DNA of 64,000 bases from Brachyhypopomus gauderio (taxonomy: Eukaryota > Chordata > Actinopteri > Gymnotiformes > Hypopomidae), in contig NC_135212.1 of the NCBI RefSeq assembly GCF_052324685.1, positions 5,536,609 through 5,600,608 of the forward strand, given 5' to 3'. This document shows positions 10,901 to 22,702 of this stretch, piece by piece. How positions within the stretch are numbered: the stretch's first letter is position 1; every line of letters begins with the position of its first letter. The notes beneath the pieces are model-generated. The model was not told the origin of the DNA. It searched no databases and saw only the letters and a program-made list of their open reading frames with translations. The position numbers and the translations under genes are program-made.

Positions 10901-13900
10901 AGATTGAATGTTTTGGAGAGCACCTGACATGCCAGAATATAGAAGAAGGACTGGAGCAGTGGTGGGCAGTCATGGCCTAGCGGTTAGGGAACTGGTCTTG
11001 TGACCGGAGGGTCGCAGGTTTGATTCCCAGAGCTGAGGCCATGACTGAGGTGCCCCTGAGCAAGGCCCTAACCCTCAATTGTTCACTTGTATAAAAATGA
11101 GATAAAAATGTAAGTCGCTCTGGATAAGGGCATCTGCCAAATGCCATAAATGTAAATGTAAAGACTTTGGAAGGACAGGTGCCTGTCATAAAATTTGAAT
11201 ATCATGAAAAAGTTTATTTATTTCAGTAACTCCATTCAAAATGTGAAACTTGTATATTATACTCATTACATTATATTCATTACACACAGACTGATATATT
11301 TCAAGTGTTTATTTCTTAGTTTGATTATAACCGACAACTAATGAAAACCCCAAATTCAGTATCTCAGAAAATTACAATATTACTTAAGACCAAAGCAAAA
11401 AAAAAGGATTTTTAGAAATGTAGGCCAACTGAAAAGTTAGTTGGGAGATTCTCCAATCTCACAGAAACCTATTGCCTGAGTTATTGCAGCAATGCGGCGT
11501 GTCAGAGTCAATCTGTCTGTGGCACTGCTCAGGTGTTACGAGAGTCCAGGTTCCTCTGATGGTGGCCTTCAGCTCTTCTGCATTGTTGGGTCTGGTGTGT
11601 TGCATCTTCCTCCCAGCCAGGCGTTTTGCTGGCCAATTAAGAACAGGGATACCATTGTCCTTAAACCAGCTACTGATTTGCTTTGGCACTGTGTGAGGGT
11701 GCCAAGTCCTGTTGGGAAATGAAATCTGCATCTCCATAAAGTTCAGCAACAGGAAGCATGAAGTCCTCTAAAACTTCCTGGTAGACGGCGGACTGTGGAA
11801 ACGTGGACCTCAAACAGCATGGCTTCTGTGTCTCTCCTCTCTTCCTCCAGACTCTATGACTGTACCAGCAGCAGTGCAGTCCAGTTCTTTAGCCCAGGCG
11901 AGATGCTTCTGGCGCTGTCTCTTGTTTAAGAGAGGCTTGACACAAGGAAGCACAATCCTCTGCAGGGTGTGGTTATCTCTGTTGCTTCTACACATTTTCT
12001 ACCACATCATTTCCTTCCCTTCAGCTCTCTATTAATGTGCTTGGAGCTCTGTGAACAGCCAGGTCCTTTAGTAAGGTCCTCTTCTCTCCAGCCCTGCTTG
12101 TGTAAGGCGTTGATTGCTTGACAACTGTCAAGTCAGCAGTCTTCCCCATGATCGTGTAGCCTACGGAACTAGACCGGGGCTCCGTCCGCGACGCCGTACC
12201 CTGCTATTCAGTGTGTGATAACAGGTAGTATGTCCGAATACACAGTATGCATTCAGCTAGACTTCTTCATTCAAGTGATTGCGATACACTGTCCTATCCC
12301 ATGATTCAACAGGAGCAGCAGAGGCGTTCGGAGCGGAGAAAATGTTTTTTTTTTTTTTTTTTATGTTTACAAATATAAGTAAAATACAGCAAGGTATATG
12401 CAGAAATAATACCTTCAATACCTTTTTAAGACTTTTTAAAGACCTTCCAAAAATGTTTAAGACCTAATTGCCACTTTTACGTTGTAATCAGCAATAAATC
12501 TTTAACTTACAAAATTATTGAAATTTGCAATTTAATCTTTAAAACAGATCCATGCAAAAGAACTCAGATACAGTATGAATAAACAAAGGTCAAAAGAATA
12601 AATTGAACCAGGGCTATATACAGGGGCGTAACAGCAAATTTTGGGCCCTGTACACTCTCAATGTCAGTGGGCCCCTATAAATGCCAGTAAACGAGATACA
12701 TGAGCAAAATGGGCCCCTCTCCCTACTCGGGCCTTGGGTAGTCAGGTCCACTTTTTCCCCCTCTACCATGCCCATGGCTATATATATTAAAATATAACTC
12801 GGGTCATGACAAGAAACACGTAACTCACCACCTAGGACAACTTGGTTAAACAAAATGGTGAATAATAACAACATGGTATCCATGGTAACAACATGGTATC
12901 CATGACATGTGCCACAATGCACTTGTTTTGCATTCTAATAACTCAGTTTGCATCAACTCTGAGTTATTCTTTATGTCTAGATCGATACACATTATCTCAT
13001 TAATGCTGTGACGGTGCTTATGTGACATTTATGTATAAATGGAGCATCTGTAGCTGCATGTGTGTTATGTTCATTTATGTATAAATTGAGCATCTAGCCG
13101 CATGTGTGTGGTATGTTCGATATTTCACATTAAACGCAGCGTCAACACCAGCGTCTTTATCCGAACTCTCCGCATTGCGACTATTTGGTTTAGAAGTGTT
13201 TTGTAGGTCAAATTACTTTATTTTCATTCTGTTTTAGTATACTTTAAAACTTGGTTGCCAAAATAATCAATTTGGTGGATTCACCTCACCTTGAGTGTAA
13301 TGCCAAATTGTGCCCTAACCCTTATATAAATATATAAGTATATCTATATTGTCACGTTGAGGACCCCGGCCCCTCCCTTTTGGGCGTGTGTAAACGTTGT
13401 CCACGTGCTCTGTCTGCGTTTTCGGAACTCCGTGGTGACAGCTTTGTTGTGTGAATAATGTGTCTCACCTGTGAATCGTCTCGTAATCACATGGGGCTAA
13501 TGTGGTCTGTCTATTTAATGTGCGCTCGCACAGTGTCCTGTGCTCGTCGTTGTCTACAGTCTACACGTTGTGTGTGTATCTCTGTTCTCCGTGCGCTATT
13601 GCGCAATATATATGTTGATTAAAGTGACGTCTGTTACGAAAAGCAAGGATCCCGTGTCTCATCCTTCGCCACGAGCCGCGCGTCACATATATAAGTATAT
13701 TTATATCAAATATAAATATAGCGGTCTTTAACTGTGGTAGTGTGACGTCATATGCCATAGGTAAAATGGCGGACGTAGTATGTCCGGGGTCATGAAAACT
13801 GCCCAGTGGCCTACTGAAAGAACGCACTGCTTTAACGGTTGAGCTGGACGTACTACATTGAAATCTAGGGCCTACTGCTTAAGTACAGCATTTAGGATTC

Positions 13901-16900
13901 AGCCTGGGAGACCATTTAAAGGCCTTTGCAGGTGTTTTGATTTAATTAGCTAATTAGAGTGAGGCACCAAGTGTCTTCAATATTGAACCTTTTCACAATA
14001 TTCTAATTGTCTGAGATACTGAATTTAGGGTTTTCATCAGTTCTCAGTTATAATCATCAAATTAATAGAAATAAACACTTGAAATATATCAGTCTGTGTG
14101 TAATGAATGAGCATAATATACAAGGTTCACTTTTTGAATGGAATTACGGAAATAAATGAACTTTTTCATGATATTCTTCTTGACCAGCACCTGCGTAGTC
14201 TCTGGTTGAACGTGTGTGGCCAGATCTGTGATGTCACAGAAGCCTTCCATTTTCTGCAGTTATGATGTCATGTGTCATGTTCTGCAGTTATGACATCGTG
14301 TAATTTTATGCTGTTGTCATGACATCGTGTGACTCTGGTGTATGTGTGTAAACTTGTGTACATGCTGGCAGGCCAATGGGCAACCGTGTGACCCGCATGA
14401 TTGTGTAATGTAGAAGGAAAACAAAAGCCTAGTCTATCTGTAAATGAAACCTCTTTAATTAAAATTCCCGACTTCATCTGTGCCTTCAGCAGACAAGACC
14501 CCAAACCGTAACCCATCTTATGTGGGGGGTGTGGCACACAGCAGTTAATTGTTTGTGGTTGCACAAAGCACATTGTTCTGAGAACGGTTGCACAGTTTCT
14601 GAAATGACTATCAGTGCTGGGAGATATGGAAAGTCACCTTGGTCCTCAGAGAGGGGGGAAAATACCTTTCTTTCCTGTTAGCCACTCAACATTGTAGGTA
14701 CTTACCTGTTGTATGTCCTGGCTATAGGATCAGCAGCTACAAACATCAAAAAGGAACTTACAAAAATGGAACTGTCAGCTTTTGCTGTTACAGTTTAAAA
14801 AACAGTTTTTAGACATTTTTATTAGACATTTTCATATATTTAAGTATTGATTTCCAGTCTGAACTGAAATTCCATCAAGAAAACAAACCCTTAGATTAAT
14901 CTTAGACCAAATGTACCTAATTCTCCTCTTCATAACTGTCCAACATGGATCCTTCCAGTTCACAATTTTTGTACCACACTGAATGGATTCTGTTTCCCCC
15001 AACTGAAGTGTCGATCTGGTCTTAGACATCCACCTACTGACTTTCTAAACTTCTTCACTCTTGTGTCCATGCTACTACACTCTTGTCTTTATGGGAACAC
15101 AATAGTGCAGAATCAGTTTGCATTAAAACGTTGATCACATGAACATACATATTTTAAATCATCAACCTATAAAATGGAAGTACAGTGGCTCTAATAAATG
15201 CCCTTGGGGGATCCCTGCATCTGATACATCTAGTCAAAGACATAATACTTCCTATACCAACCTGATATTTCTGTCCTTTGAGATATGAAGCCACCCATCA
15301 GACAGTAGCATCACTCACATCTTTAGCTAATTCAGCTATCAACAGCTATCGGAAGCCTGCTGTCTTCTACAGCGTTACTCTACCACACAGATTCCTTTTA
15401 TTCCATTCTGATTGGTCCATTGTCTCCATGCAAGCACAATGTACTTTGGTTAACAGAACAGTTCAGTATTTGTCAAGGTCACCTTTTGTTGTCATTTCAT
15501 CTAACAAATATGTGGAGTGAGGAACAGAATCTTGTTTCTCTTCTGCATTTACCATCACACCAGCAGACAAGTGTGTCAGGAAATATTAATACACTGTACA
15601 ATGTCTATGAATTAAATTAAACAATCACTAAGGGCACGACACTAGAGTACACAGTGGGTAATGGGGTGTGTTTGCTGTTATGCAGCATATTTTTAATAGC
15701 TTAAATGCTTAACAAGAGAAGATGTGGTCATAGTGAAGTAAACAAAAGTTTTAATCTCAAGTGACAGGGTGCAGTAGTGCACATAGAGGTGAAGACAGAG
15801 CTGACCTAGTTGTTCACTTTGAATCTGCAAGCGTTCGTTAGGCCGATCTGTTGATCTGACCACATACGGGTGACGTTGTAAAACAGCCCAGTTGAGGGAG
15901 AGAACCCTGCGGAGGCATCAGGCCCTCCTTATGCACTACTTAGTGTTAGTGTAAGCAGCAACACTAGATATAGTTTACTACAGATGTCAGGTTGCTCTAG
16001 TGGAAAATTATGTTTGTATGTTTTGGTCAGGATCAATTGTGAAAACGTTGTGATCACATGTCCTATGAACCTTAATTAATCTGTCAACATCTTATCGAAC
16101 CCTGATTATCGAACCCTGAATTATAATTCACCGGTGTTGTCCACAGTCTAAATGAAGAGCTGCTCACAGAGTAACTGCAGAGTTCCTATGTGGGCAGCTC
16201 TGTAAAAATTTTATATGCAGTTTCTTGCTTCCCCTTTCACCCCATCAGACTTTTTCACCATTTCAGATAGCATCACTCTGTATATTCAGAACTTCAGAGG
16301 AGGAACTGAGAATAAAATAACACTATTTAGCCATATGTTGCATTTTAAGAATTTGTGACTCAGTTTGGATGGTTAGGCATGGCAGGTCTGCTTATGAAAC
16401 TCCCCATGAACAGTGGCGGTTCAGCCTGCTGTACACAAGTTACTGATAAACAAGATCATCGGTTAAATAGAAAAGGGTACATTCAAAACAATTGATTTGA
16501 ACAAAGTAGTAACAATTACGTATTTTTAAATAGTGCTAAGAGTCCATATTAAATGTCCAGATAAAAGATTTCAATAAATGCTAAATGAATGAAGTGTCAC
16601 TAGATCTAATAGAAGGTCAACTTTTAAATTCTGATAATAAAGAAAACTTGTGTCCAGCACTGTTCATGAGAATATAGCATTTCTGACAGCACATCTATTC
16701 TGAAACTCGTGGTGCCATTTTCTGACATTTTTTATTACATTATCCACTATGAATTTTCCTGTTCTAGAATATATGGCACTAACCTTTAACAATATGAAAA
16801 TTGAAAAAAAAAAAGCAATTACTTTTGGCGCTGTAGATCTTTGACGTAATGTCAGATAGCGTATCTTGACAAAATGACTTTTTGAAAGACAAAATAAAAC

Positions 16901-17694
16901 GTAGTCAGCAGATAAAGAATGTGAGCTAAGCTTTGAAGAGTCCGAATAGCAAAAACACCAGAAATGAGAGAACGGTGCTTAACTTGAGCTGGAAGCCTGG
17001 TCAAGTTTTTAAATTTGAAAATTGGGTGGAAAAGGAGTGTATGCTTACTGGGACAGATCTTTGGTGCAGTCTAATTTTAGAATGATTGACATCTCAGTGA
17101 AAGATCACGGGGAACAGGATAAAACGTAGATGTAGCCCCTTTCTCTGATTCCAGTTAAGAGACCCTGATTATATAGAGTTAGTGCAGCTACAACAAACCT
17201 TTAAAATATGTTGTTGTTTATATGGAGGCCTGTAGGCAGGTTTCAGACTGTAGCCAAAATGTCTTACGCAGCTGTTGTCAGTGACTGACCTGCTTTATGA
17301 ATGTGCTGTATCTCCAAAATATAGGTTAGATGAAAATAGTTCTAAAAGATATACATATACAAGATATACAAAGGAATGGAGATTAGGGAGAAATGGTGTT
17401 TTATATAGTAACATGTATTGTAGAGAAATTCTAGAGAACTGTTTTGCTAGAGAAAACTAGAACATTCAGGAAGTGTGTGGGTGACCATTTATTAACTCTT
17501 CCTTTGAACATCTACTGTAGACATATTCCATTACAAATCTGGGACCAACCCACATAGAAGCTTTTTCCCTCTCGAAGTGGCACTAAAATCTTGTCCTGTG
17601 TGTCTGCCCCTTCTCTCCTCCATCCCTTTGTCTTTTCACAGGTATAAAAAATTATTGTTCGTCCAGTTTTGCAACGGTTGCAAATGCAGACTAG
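4921..17694 (+). CDS. nubp1: NUBP1, cytosolic Fe-S cluster assembly P-loop ATPase (3' part)
   Basis: Predicted exons: 4921-4953, 5549-5639, 6800-6954, 7655-7765, 8021-8123, 8481-8564 and 17642-17694 (TAG 17692-17694). They sum to 630 nt, 209 codons plus stop, in phase throughout. The product matches NUBP1/Nbp35 from the [10 protein letters not shown] segment to the C-terminus, including GPKKNGMIKQF, the switch motif [11 protein letters not shown], and CPKC, the pair of cysteines that bridges the 4Fe-4S cluster between subunits. The family's P-loop and N-terminal four-cysteine motif are expected in exons before the window or not found. In other eukaryotes NUBP1 works with NUBP2 as a scaffold that builds Fe-S clusters for cytosolic and nuclear proteins. 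Exon 7655-7765 uses a GC donor. The last exon is the least certain: it fits by phase, an IKNYC match to the family's IQEFC, and a polyA signal downstream, but ends divergently. Confidence 0.88.
6690..6794 (+). repeat. Tandem duplication abutting a NUBP1 splice acceptor
   Basis: Two copies of a ~52-bp G/T-rich unit (GTGTAGACTGAGGGTGTCTG...) stand directly before the acceptor of the NUBP1 exon at 6800. The second copy supplies the bases normally occupied by a pyrimidine tract. Confidence 0.75.
7766..7771 (+). promoter_or_regulatory. nubp1: Non-canonical GC splice donor of NUBP1
   Basis: The exon reading CPKCK ends AAG and is followed by GCAAGT, a GC-AG type donor with an otherwise perfect match to the consensus. 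The reading frame continues exactly into the next exon at 8021 ([12 protein letters not shown]). Confidence 0.8.
8772..9353. mobile_element. PIF/Harbinger-like MITE (582 bp)
   Basis: Perfect 19-bp terminal inverted repeats (GGGCGTACTCACACTAGGC) are flanked by the trinucleotide TTA on both sides (8769-8771 and 9354-9356), the target duplication typical of PIF/Harbinger. There is no transposase. The interior is GC-rich and repeats CTAGTGTGAGCGCT and CCGTGCCCGG motifs related to the terminus. It sits in the long last NUBP1 intron. Confidence 0.8.
9357..10954 (+). other. NUBP1 intron sequence with a 21-base G run
   Basis: I see no exon or recognisable element here. The only notable feature is an uninterrupted run of 21 G residues at 9396-9416. 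Confidence 0.6.
10955..11163 (+). mobile_element. tRNA-derived SINE
   Basis: The head looks like a tRNA with an A box (TGGCCTAGCGG) and a B box (GGTTTGATTCC). The tail is the widespread fish SINE motif TAAGTCGCTCTGGATAAGGGCATCTGCCAAATG, which ends in a short TAAATG repeat. The piece abuts the Tc1 element that starts at 11176. Confidence 0.85.
11459..12149 (-). pseudogene. Tc1-like transposase pseudogene
   Basis: Starting from ATG at 12149-12147 (MGKTADLT), the frame is broken several times. The recognisable pieces are the middle block ending in the AWAKE motif and the C-terminal block with [11 protein letters not shown] and VTPEQC. The DDE catalytic triad cannot be followed, so the gene is inactive. 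Confidence 0.75.
12175..13902. mobile_element. Insertion of unclear type inside the Tc1 element
   Basis: The Tc1 sequence stops near AACTAGAC (12174) and resumes near GGGAGACCATTTAAAGG (about 13905). The intervening 1.7 kb holds a T18 run (about 12344), a GGGGCGTAAC...GGGCCCCT stretch around 12623-12670, a ~52-bp repeat around 13020-13110, and the solo LTR at 13350. I could not define termini or coding capacity for the rest. Confidence 0.5.
13350..13687 (+). mobile_element. Solo LTR of the window-start LTR family
   Basis: This 338-bp sequence starts TGTCACGTTGAGGACC and ends GTCACA. It is the reverse complement (with divergence) of the LTRs at 9-345 and 2046-2382. It is flanked by target duplication TATAT (13345-13349 and 13688-13692) and shares the TATTTAATG promoter-like motif. 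No internal region remains, so it arose by LTR-LTR recombination. It sits inside the insertion that splits the Tc1 element. Confidence 0.88.
14194..17641 (+). other. NUBP1 intron sequence without recognised features
   Basis: AT-rich sequence between the Tc1 element and the proposed last NUBP1 exon. I see no exon-like or repeat structure that I can support. Confidence 0.5.
17642..17694 (+). CDS. nubp1: Proposed last coding exon of NUBP1
   Basis: The acceptor is a good one (CTTTGTCTTTTCACAG). Phase matches the preceding exon, which leaves a single base. The translation IKNYC aligns with IQEFC of human NUBP1 and then runs 11 residues to TAG. An AATAAA follows at 17821-17826. The tail after the cysteine is unlike human NUBP1, so the call rests on phase, one short match and the polyA signal. 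Confidence 0.6.
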
Positions 17695-17820
17695 ATCTGT
17701 TCAGCCGTCGAGTGGAGCTCAAATGACCATCAGAGGGAGAGTCCTGTGACTTTGATTTGTATGATAATAGATATTCACAACCTTTCCTTAAGAGATGTGT
17801 TTTTTTTTCTACAGACTTAA

Positions 17821-17826
17821 AATAAA
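17821..17826 (+). terminator. nubp1: Polyadenylation signal for NUBP1
   Basis: AATAAA lies about 127 bases after the proposed NUBP1 stop codon, a reasonable 3' UTR length. Confidence 0.45.
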
Positions 17827-18367
17827 AATTGTTAATTTCATGGGTGTTCATTTTTGGCTTTCTCTCTCTGGAAACAGTACTGAACACTGTTAACGTCTTT
17901 GCTAAGCAGATTGCATATAGTGTGGACACAGTTAAGGTATTGGGATTTACTTAGCAGACTGAATAGTCTGAACACTTTGTTGAGCTGTACTTTGTTAAGT
18001 TTGCTGATAGGTGTTCCACTGGAAAGACCTCACTAGGTACCTGACCATCCACTGATCCACCGCCAGCAGTAACGTCAGTAATGTCAGTCAAAGGAGCCCA
18101 CCATCTCCTGTCAGAGAATCTGTCCACAGTCTCAGAGGTAAACTCCAGGAGATTGATGAGGTTCTACAACACTCCAGTCTGTCTTGCAGGAACTCACCTA
18201 CTTCTCCTGCACACTCAGTGAATTCTCAGGTCCGACACACTGGAACCCATGCTCCTAGTCCGTGTTACATTCCAGTACTTTTAAATGTCCGGTGGCATGG
18301 CTCAGAATCGAAATAAAAATGTAATCAGAAGAATACATAAGGGTACAAAACATTGTAACAAATAAAT

Positions 18368-19402
18368 TTGATCCCAGTGAAATGCACAAGTGATGTAGGC
18401 GATGCTGATCAAACACATCAAGTCTTCAAAGTCTCCCTACTAAACGTCCGCTCACTCACAAACAAGTCTTTTATAATAGCTAAATTAATTGAAGATTATT
18501 GTCTGGACTTTCTTTTTCTAACAGAGACTTGGCTTGATAGCAATGGAGCAATAGTGCTAAATGAGGCTTCGCCTCCCGACTTTAACTATTTTTATGTCTC
18601 CAGGGTAAATAAGAGAGGTGGTGGTGTTGCATGTTTTTACCATAAAGCATTCCGCTGTAAGCAGATCTCATTAGGGGAACATCCTACGTTTGAATATCTG
18701 GCAGTACAACTCAACAGTACTTATTCAGTTCTTTTGATTGTTATCTATCATCCTCCCAGACTACATACAGATTTTCTTGAAGATTTTGAAGAAATGCTTT
18801 CAAGGATTTTAATTGATTTTGATTATGCTATAATTGCTGGGGATTTTAATATTCACATGGATATATCCACAAATCCAATCACTACAGAATTCATGAGGAT
18901 GCTTAACTCTTTTGATCTCATACAGCATGTATCAGGCCCAACTCATAAGCATGGCCACATTTTAGATTTGATAATTTCTAAACGCATAGAGGTTAATAAT
19001 ACTGAAATTACTGAAGTTGCAATCTCTGACCATTTTGATGTATTTTTCAATATGTCATTATCTACTAGAACACTCAGTGAAAAGCACACAATAACCAAGC
19101 GTTATCTCAGTGCTGGCAGTGCCGTGGCCTTCACAGACATGATACAGTCCCTCCCTCCTCTCTCAGAAAATGGGAATGAGCTAGTTGAAACATTCAAACA
19201 CAGAGTTAGGAACTGTATTGATGCTGTGGCACCAAAGGTCACTAAAATTATCTCTGATAAAATTAAGATGCCCTGGAGAAACACTCCATCTATTGTAAAA
19301 TTTAGGCAAGATTGTAGGCAGGCTGAGAGACGTTGGCGAATGTCAAAATTGCAAGTAAATTTTGATATTTATAAAAACAACATTGCAGAATTACAACAGT
19401 GA
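18368..19402 (+). pseudogene. LINE ORF2 endonuclease part
   Basis: This 344-codon frame encodes an apurinic endonuclease-like (exonuclease-endonuclease-phosphatase) domain. Visible motifs include LTETW near residue 54, GGGVACFYHK, IAGDFNIH near 158 and ISDHFDV near 222. It is cut off from its reverse transcriptase by a stop and frameshifts. Confidence 0.85.
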
Positions 19403-20080
19403 AGTGGAATCAGCAAGGAAAAACTATTTCTCTACCTTAATCAATTAATCCAATAATAACTCAGCTGTCTTGTTCAGAAGTATAGATCAGCTAGTAAACC
19501 CCACCTCCTGTGTCTTCCCTGAGACTGTTTCAGTTGAAATATGTGATGAGTTTGCAAAATTTTTTAGGGACAAGATTACTAGTATAAGGCAGAATATAGC
19601 AACAAGCACTAATAGACTATCAACCCTTATATCAGTTACTCAGCCTAACTTCAAAATGTTTCCAAGACGTTGACATGGTAACACTACTTGATGTGATTTC
19701 ATCACTAAAATCCTCTACTTGTGAACTGAACCCTTTACAAACGTGCTTTTTCAAGCAGGTTCTGAGCTCATTAGCAAATGAAGTTCTAACGATTGTTAAT
19801 CAGTCTCTGCAATTGGGTGAATTCCCCAAAATTTTTAAAACTGCAATGGTTAAACCACTATTAAAGAACAGAAATCTTGATCCCACAATTCTCAATAATT
19901 ATTGACCTATATCTAACCTTTCCTTTTTTAGCAAAATCATTGAAAAAGTAGTGTCAATCCAGTTGAAGGACTATGTCAAAGTAAATCAAATAAATGACAC
20001 TTTTCAATCTGGTTTCAGAGCTCTCCACAGCACTGAAACAGCCCTAGTTAAGGTAGTAAATGACTTGAGATTGAATAAGG

Positions 20081-21073
20081 ATGCAGGCAAATTCTGTCTT
20101 TTTTCTGCTAGATTTAAGCGCTGCTTTTGACACCGTTGATCATGATATACTTCTTGATCGACTACAGAGCTGGGTAGACCTTAGTGGCTTAGTCTTAGAC
20201 TGGTTTAGATCGTATCTAACTGGGCGTGATTACTATGTTGCATTAGGTACCTCTTCCTCCACACGTCAAAAAATAACTTGTGGCGTCCCCCAAGGATCAA
20301 TTCTTGGGCCATTACTATTCAACCTATATATGCTTCCATTACCACATATAACTAATAAACATGGTATTAGTTATTATCAATATGCAGATGACACTCAACT
20401 TTATATTTCGCTAGAACCTAAAGCCCTAAAATCAATTTGCTCACTGTTTGACTGCATAGATGATATACAGACATGGATGTCTGACAATTTTCTGCAGTTA
20501 AATAAACAGAAGACAGAGGTTCTTGTTCTTGGCAGTGATTCACAAAGGAATGATGTCCAGACTTATTTAAATCAAATGAATCTGAATGCCAGACAATGTG
20601 TTAAGAACCTGGGAGTCACCTTTGATAATGAGCTCAGCTTCAAATCACACATCATGACTACATGCAAGACAGCTTACTTTCACCTTCGAAACATCGCTAA
20701 GGTTGCAAGGGTTCTGACCCGCAGGAGAAAGAGAGATCATATTAAACCTGCACTCCACTCACTACACTGGTTACCTGTCAGCTTTAGAATAGATTTTAAG
20801 GTTCTGATTATTGTTTTAAAATGTCTTCATGGTCTTACCCCTCTTTACCTCAGTGAAATGATGGTTAGATATGTTCCAGTCAGGTCTCTCAGGTCTTCAA
20901 ACAGTAATCTACTGGTGATTCCTAAAAGCCGATTAAAGATTGGCGAGGGTGCTTTTAGTCACTATGGCCCAAAGCTCTGGAATTCTCTTCCTGAAGAGCT
21001 CAGAGGCATTTCATCCCTGAATAGTTTCAAGAACAGTCTAAAAACATTCCTGTTTAGATCTGCTTTTAGTTAA
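20081..21073 (+). pseudogene. LINE ORF2 reverse transcriptase C-terminal part
   Basis: This 330-codon frame starts just before the DLSAAFDTVDH motif (catalytic Asp) and includes GVPQGSILGPLLF and QYADDTQLY. It has a stretch of about 60 residues deleted after NIAKV, then the family's conserved C-terminal SLHWLPV and LWNSLPEELR motifs. The N-terminal fingers lie in other frames upstream (19675-20080). Confidence 0.85.
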
Positions 21074-21318
21074 GAAACTCTCAGTCTTATTTACCTTATT
21101 ACATTATGTTGTCACTTTATTATTATTTATTATTTCATTGTGTTTGTTTCCTTTTTACATTATCATCTTATTTACTTTACTTTTTTACTTTTTGTGTTAT
21201 TTTAATATGTTTATCTTTAATTTCTCCTTTTAATGTTTCTTTTTATTTATACTGTAAAGCACTTTGAGTTGCATGTATGTATGAAAGGTGCTATACAAAT
21301 AAAGATTATTATTATTAT

Positions 21319-22702
21319 CCAGCGGACTGAGGGTCCTGTTCATCATGTGAAACCAAACCAAATGTATGCTAAAAGCGGGAACAACACCCAGTGGTGCTGG
21401 ATATGCATTAAAATAGGGAATAATAACTTCATGTTTAATAATAACCATACTTAATAATAACTGTTTTGTAAGAGATTTAGCTTACAAGTTTGTTTCTGTC
21501 GAAATACTTTGTTGTTTCAGTCATCTAATTCAGTACCCACCAGTAACACAGATCTATAAATGAAGTTCTATGAGGCAGAGTCCAGGAACAAGATTAGCCA
21601 TCTTCACAGAAGACATGAGACATGTCCCTGTTGAGACATGTCCCTGTTGCTTCCTTAGATGCATTATCCTGTGTTCAAAGCTAAACTGCCCGTTACAGTG
21701 GTCCCAGCTTGGAGGTATAACAGGGTAACTGAATTTTACACTTTGTATTTTTGAGAGAATCAGGAGGAACAAATAAATCATCCTGATCCATTAAAAGAAA
21801 TTAATTTGGTAATGCCCACTGTGTAAGCCTAATCCTGTTATGCTAATAATGTCTATTAATAATGCTGTTATACTAATAATGGCTTCAACGTCTATTTTGC
21901 ATTAGGAACAATAATATACAGATTGATACATTATAAATTGATGAATCATGAATTGATCATAAATGTGATATGTATGAGTAAATGAGAAAGTGAATGTGAA
22001 TTTAATGTAATCTAAAAATTTCACAAATGCGTGCATGTGGTGTCCAGTTCATTTAGATAGAAGCAAGTCACTGTGTTTATCTGATATCTATGGATTTGTC
22101 ACGTGATTTATAGTAACGCGCCACTGCAAAAAAAAAAAAAATCTGAAACATTGTTTTGTCTTTGCTCCAGTTGCCTGTAGCTGAACAAACATGTCTTGTT
22201 CGTGTTTGTTTTGTATTGTTTTCTTCCCCCACACTGGTATCTAGGAGGGTGTTTCAGGGTGTTCATTAATTGTTAATTGTATAGCTGTGAGATGAGTGTA
22301 GCTCTGCTCTGAGATCAGCTCTGTGGCCTTGAGAAACTTAGCAAGCATCCAGCAGGCAGTCGGAGGGATGGATTTGAGACGCCTACTTCTCTGTGCGAAT
22401 TCCTAGTTTTAAAAAGTGAAGTGAGATGGAACTTGTTCTCTTCAGATTCATCTACGCAGCATATATCATCGCTTTGTGGTGCTGTTTGGGAAAAGCACAT
22501 GTGAAACCGGCAAGGCAAGAATGAAATGCCGCTGATCTTTGATTATCGCTCAGTGGCTCACGGTGCAGGGTGAGCTGCCGGGTCCGGGCCCCCAGAACCC
22601 CGCACCACTGTTCTCGCTCCCGCCTCCTCCGCAGAACATAGCACCTGCCTCTTTGGAGCCGTGAAGATCTGAGATGAACTTCCCTCCCAGGACTGCCAGA
22701 AC
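21319..22702 (+). promoter_or_regulatory. Intergenic region upstream of CIITA
   Basis: No exon or element is recognised. It should include the promoter for the first CIITA exon. A CACGTG E-box is visible at about 22099 and an IRF-like AAAAAGTGAAGTGAG at about 22411; both are short and unproven. A possible acceptor (CCCTCCCAG) just before the ATG at 22703 may mean an upstream untranslated exon. Confidence 0.35.

Larger units (their letters stand above)
11176..14193 (-). mobile_element. Decayed Tc1/mariner element with long inverted repeats and a nested insertion
   Basis: The ends are long inverted repeats of roughly 230 bp, starting CAGGTGC at 11176 and ending GCACCTG at 14193. Both contain the GAATATCATGAAAAAGTT motif. 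Minus-strand coding remnants begin at about 12149 (MGKTADLTV), pass [18 protein letters not shown] (about 11920) and end with the C-terminal part [15 protein letters not shown]...[10 protein letters not shown] (11749-11459). The catalytic region is broken and the usual SPDLNPIE motif is gone. The element is about 3 kb instead of the usual 1.3-1.8 kb because about 1.7 kb of unrelated DNA (about 12175-13902) splits its 5' untranslated part. The flanking TA duplication is not preserved. Confidence 0.85.
18240..21318 (+). mobile_element. L2-type LINE, nearly full ORF2 but broken
   Basis: An endonuclease domain (18368-19402) carries LLNVRSLTNKS, LTETW, GDFNIH and SDHF motifs. The reverse transcriptase follows, with SGFRALHSTETAL, DLSAAFDTVDH, GVPQGSILGP and an intact YADD box. 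The C-terminal region has SLHWLPV and GPKLWNSLPEELR. The 3' end is AAATAAAGATTATTATTATT, the short-repeat tail characteristic of L2 LINEs. Frames change at least three times (18368, 19470, 19675 and 20081 are separate frames) and TGA closes the endonuclease frame at about 19400. About 60 codons are missing between HLRNIAKV and ARVLTRR. The 5' limit is uncertain. It is inserted between NUBP1 and CIITA. Confidence 0.9.
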
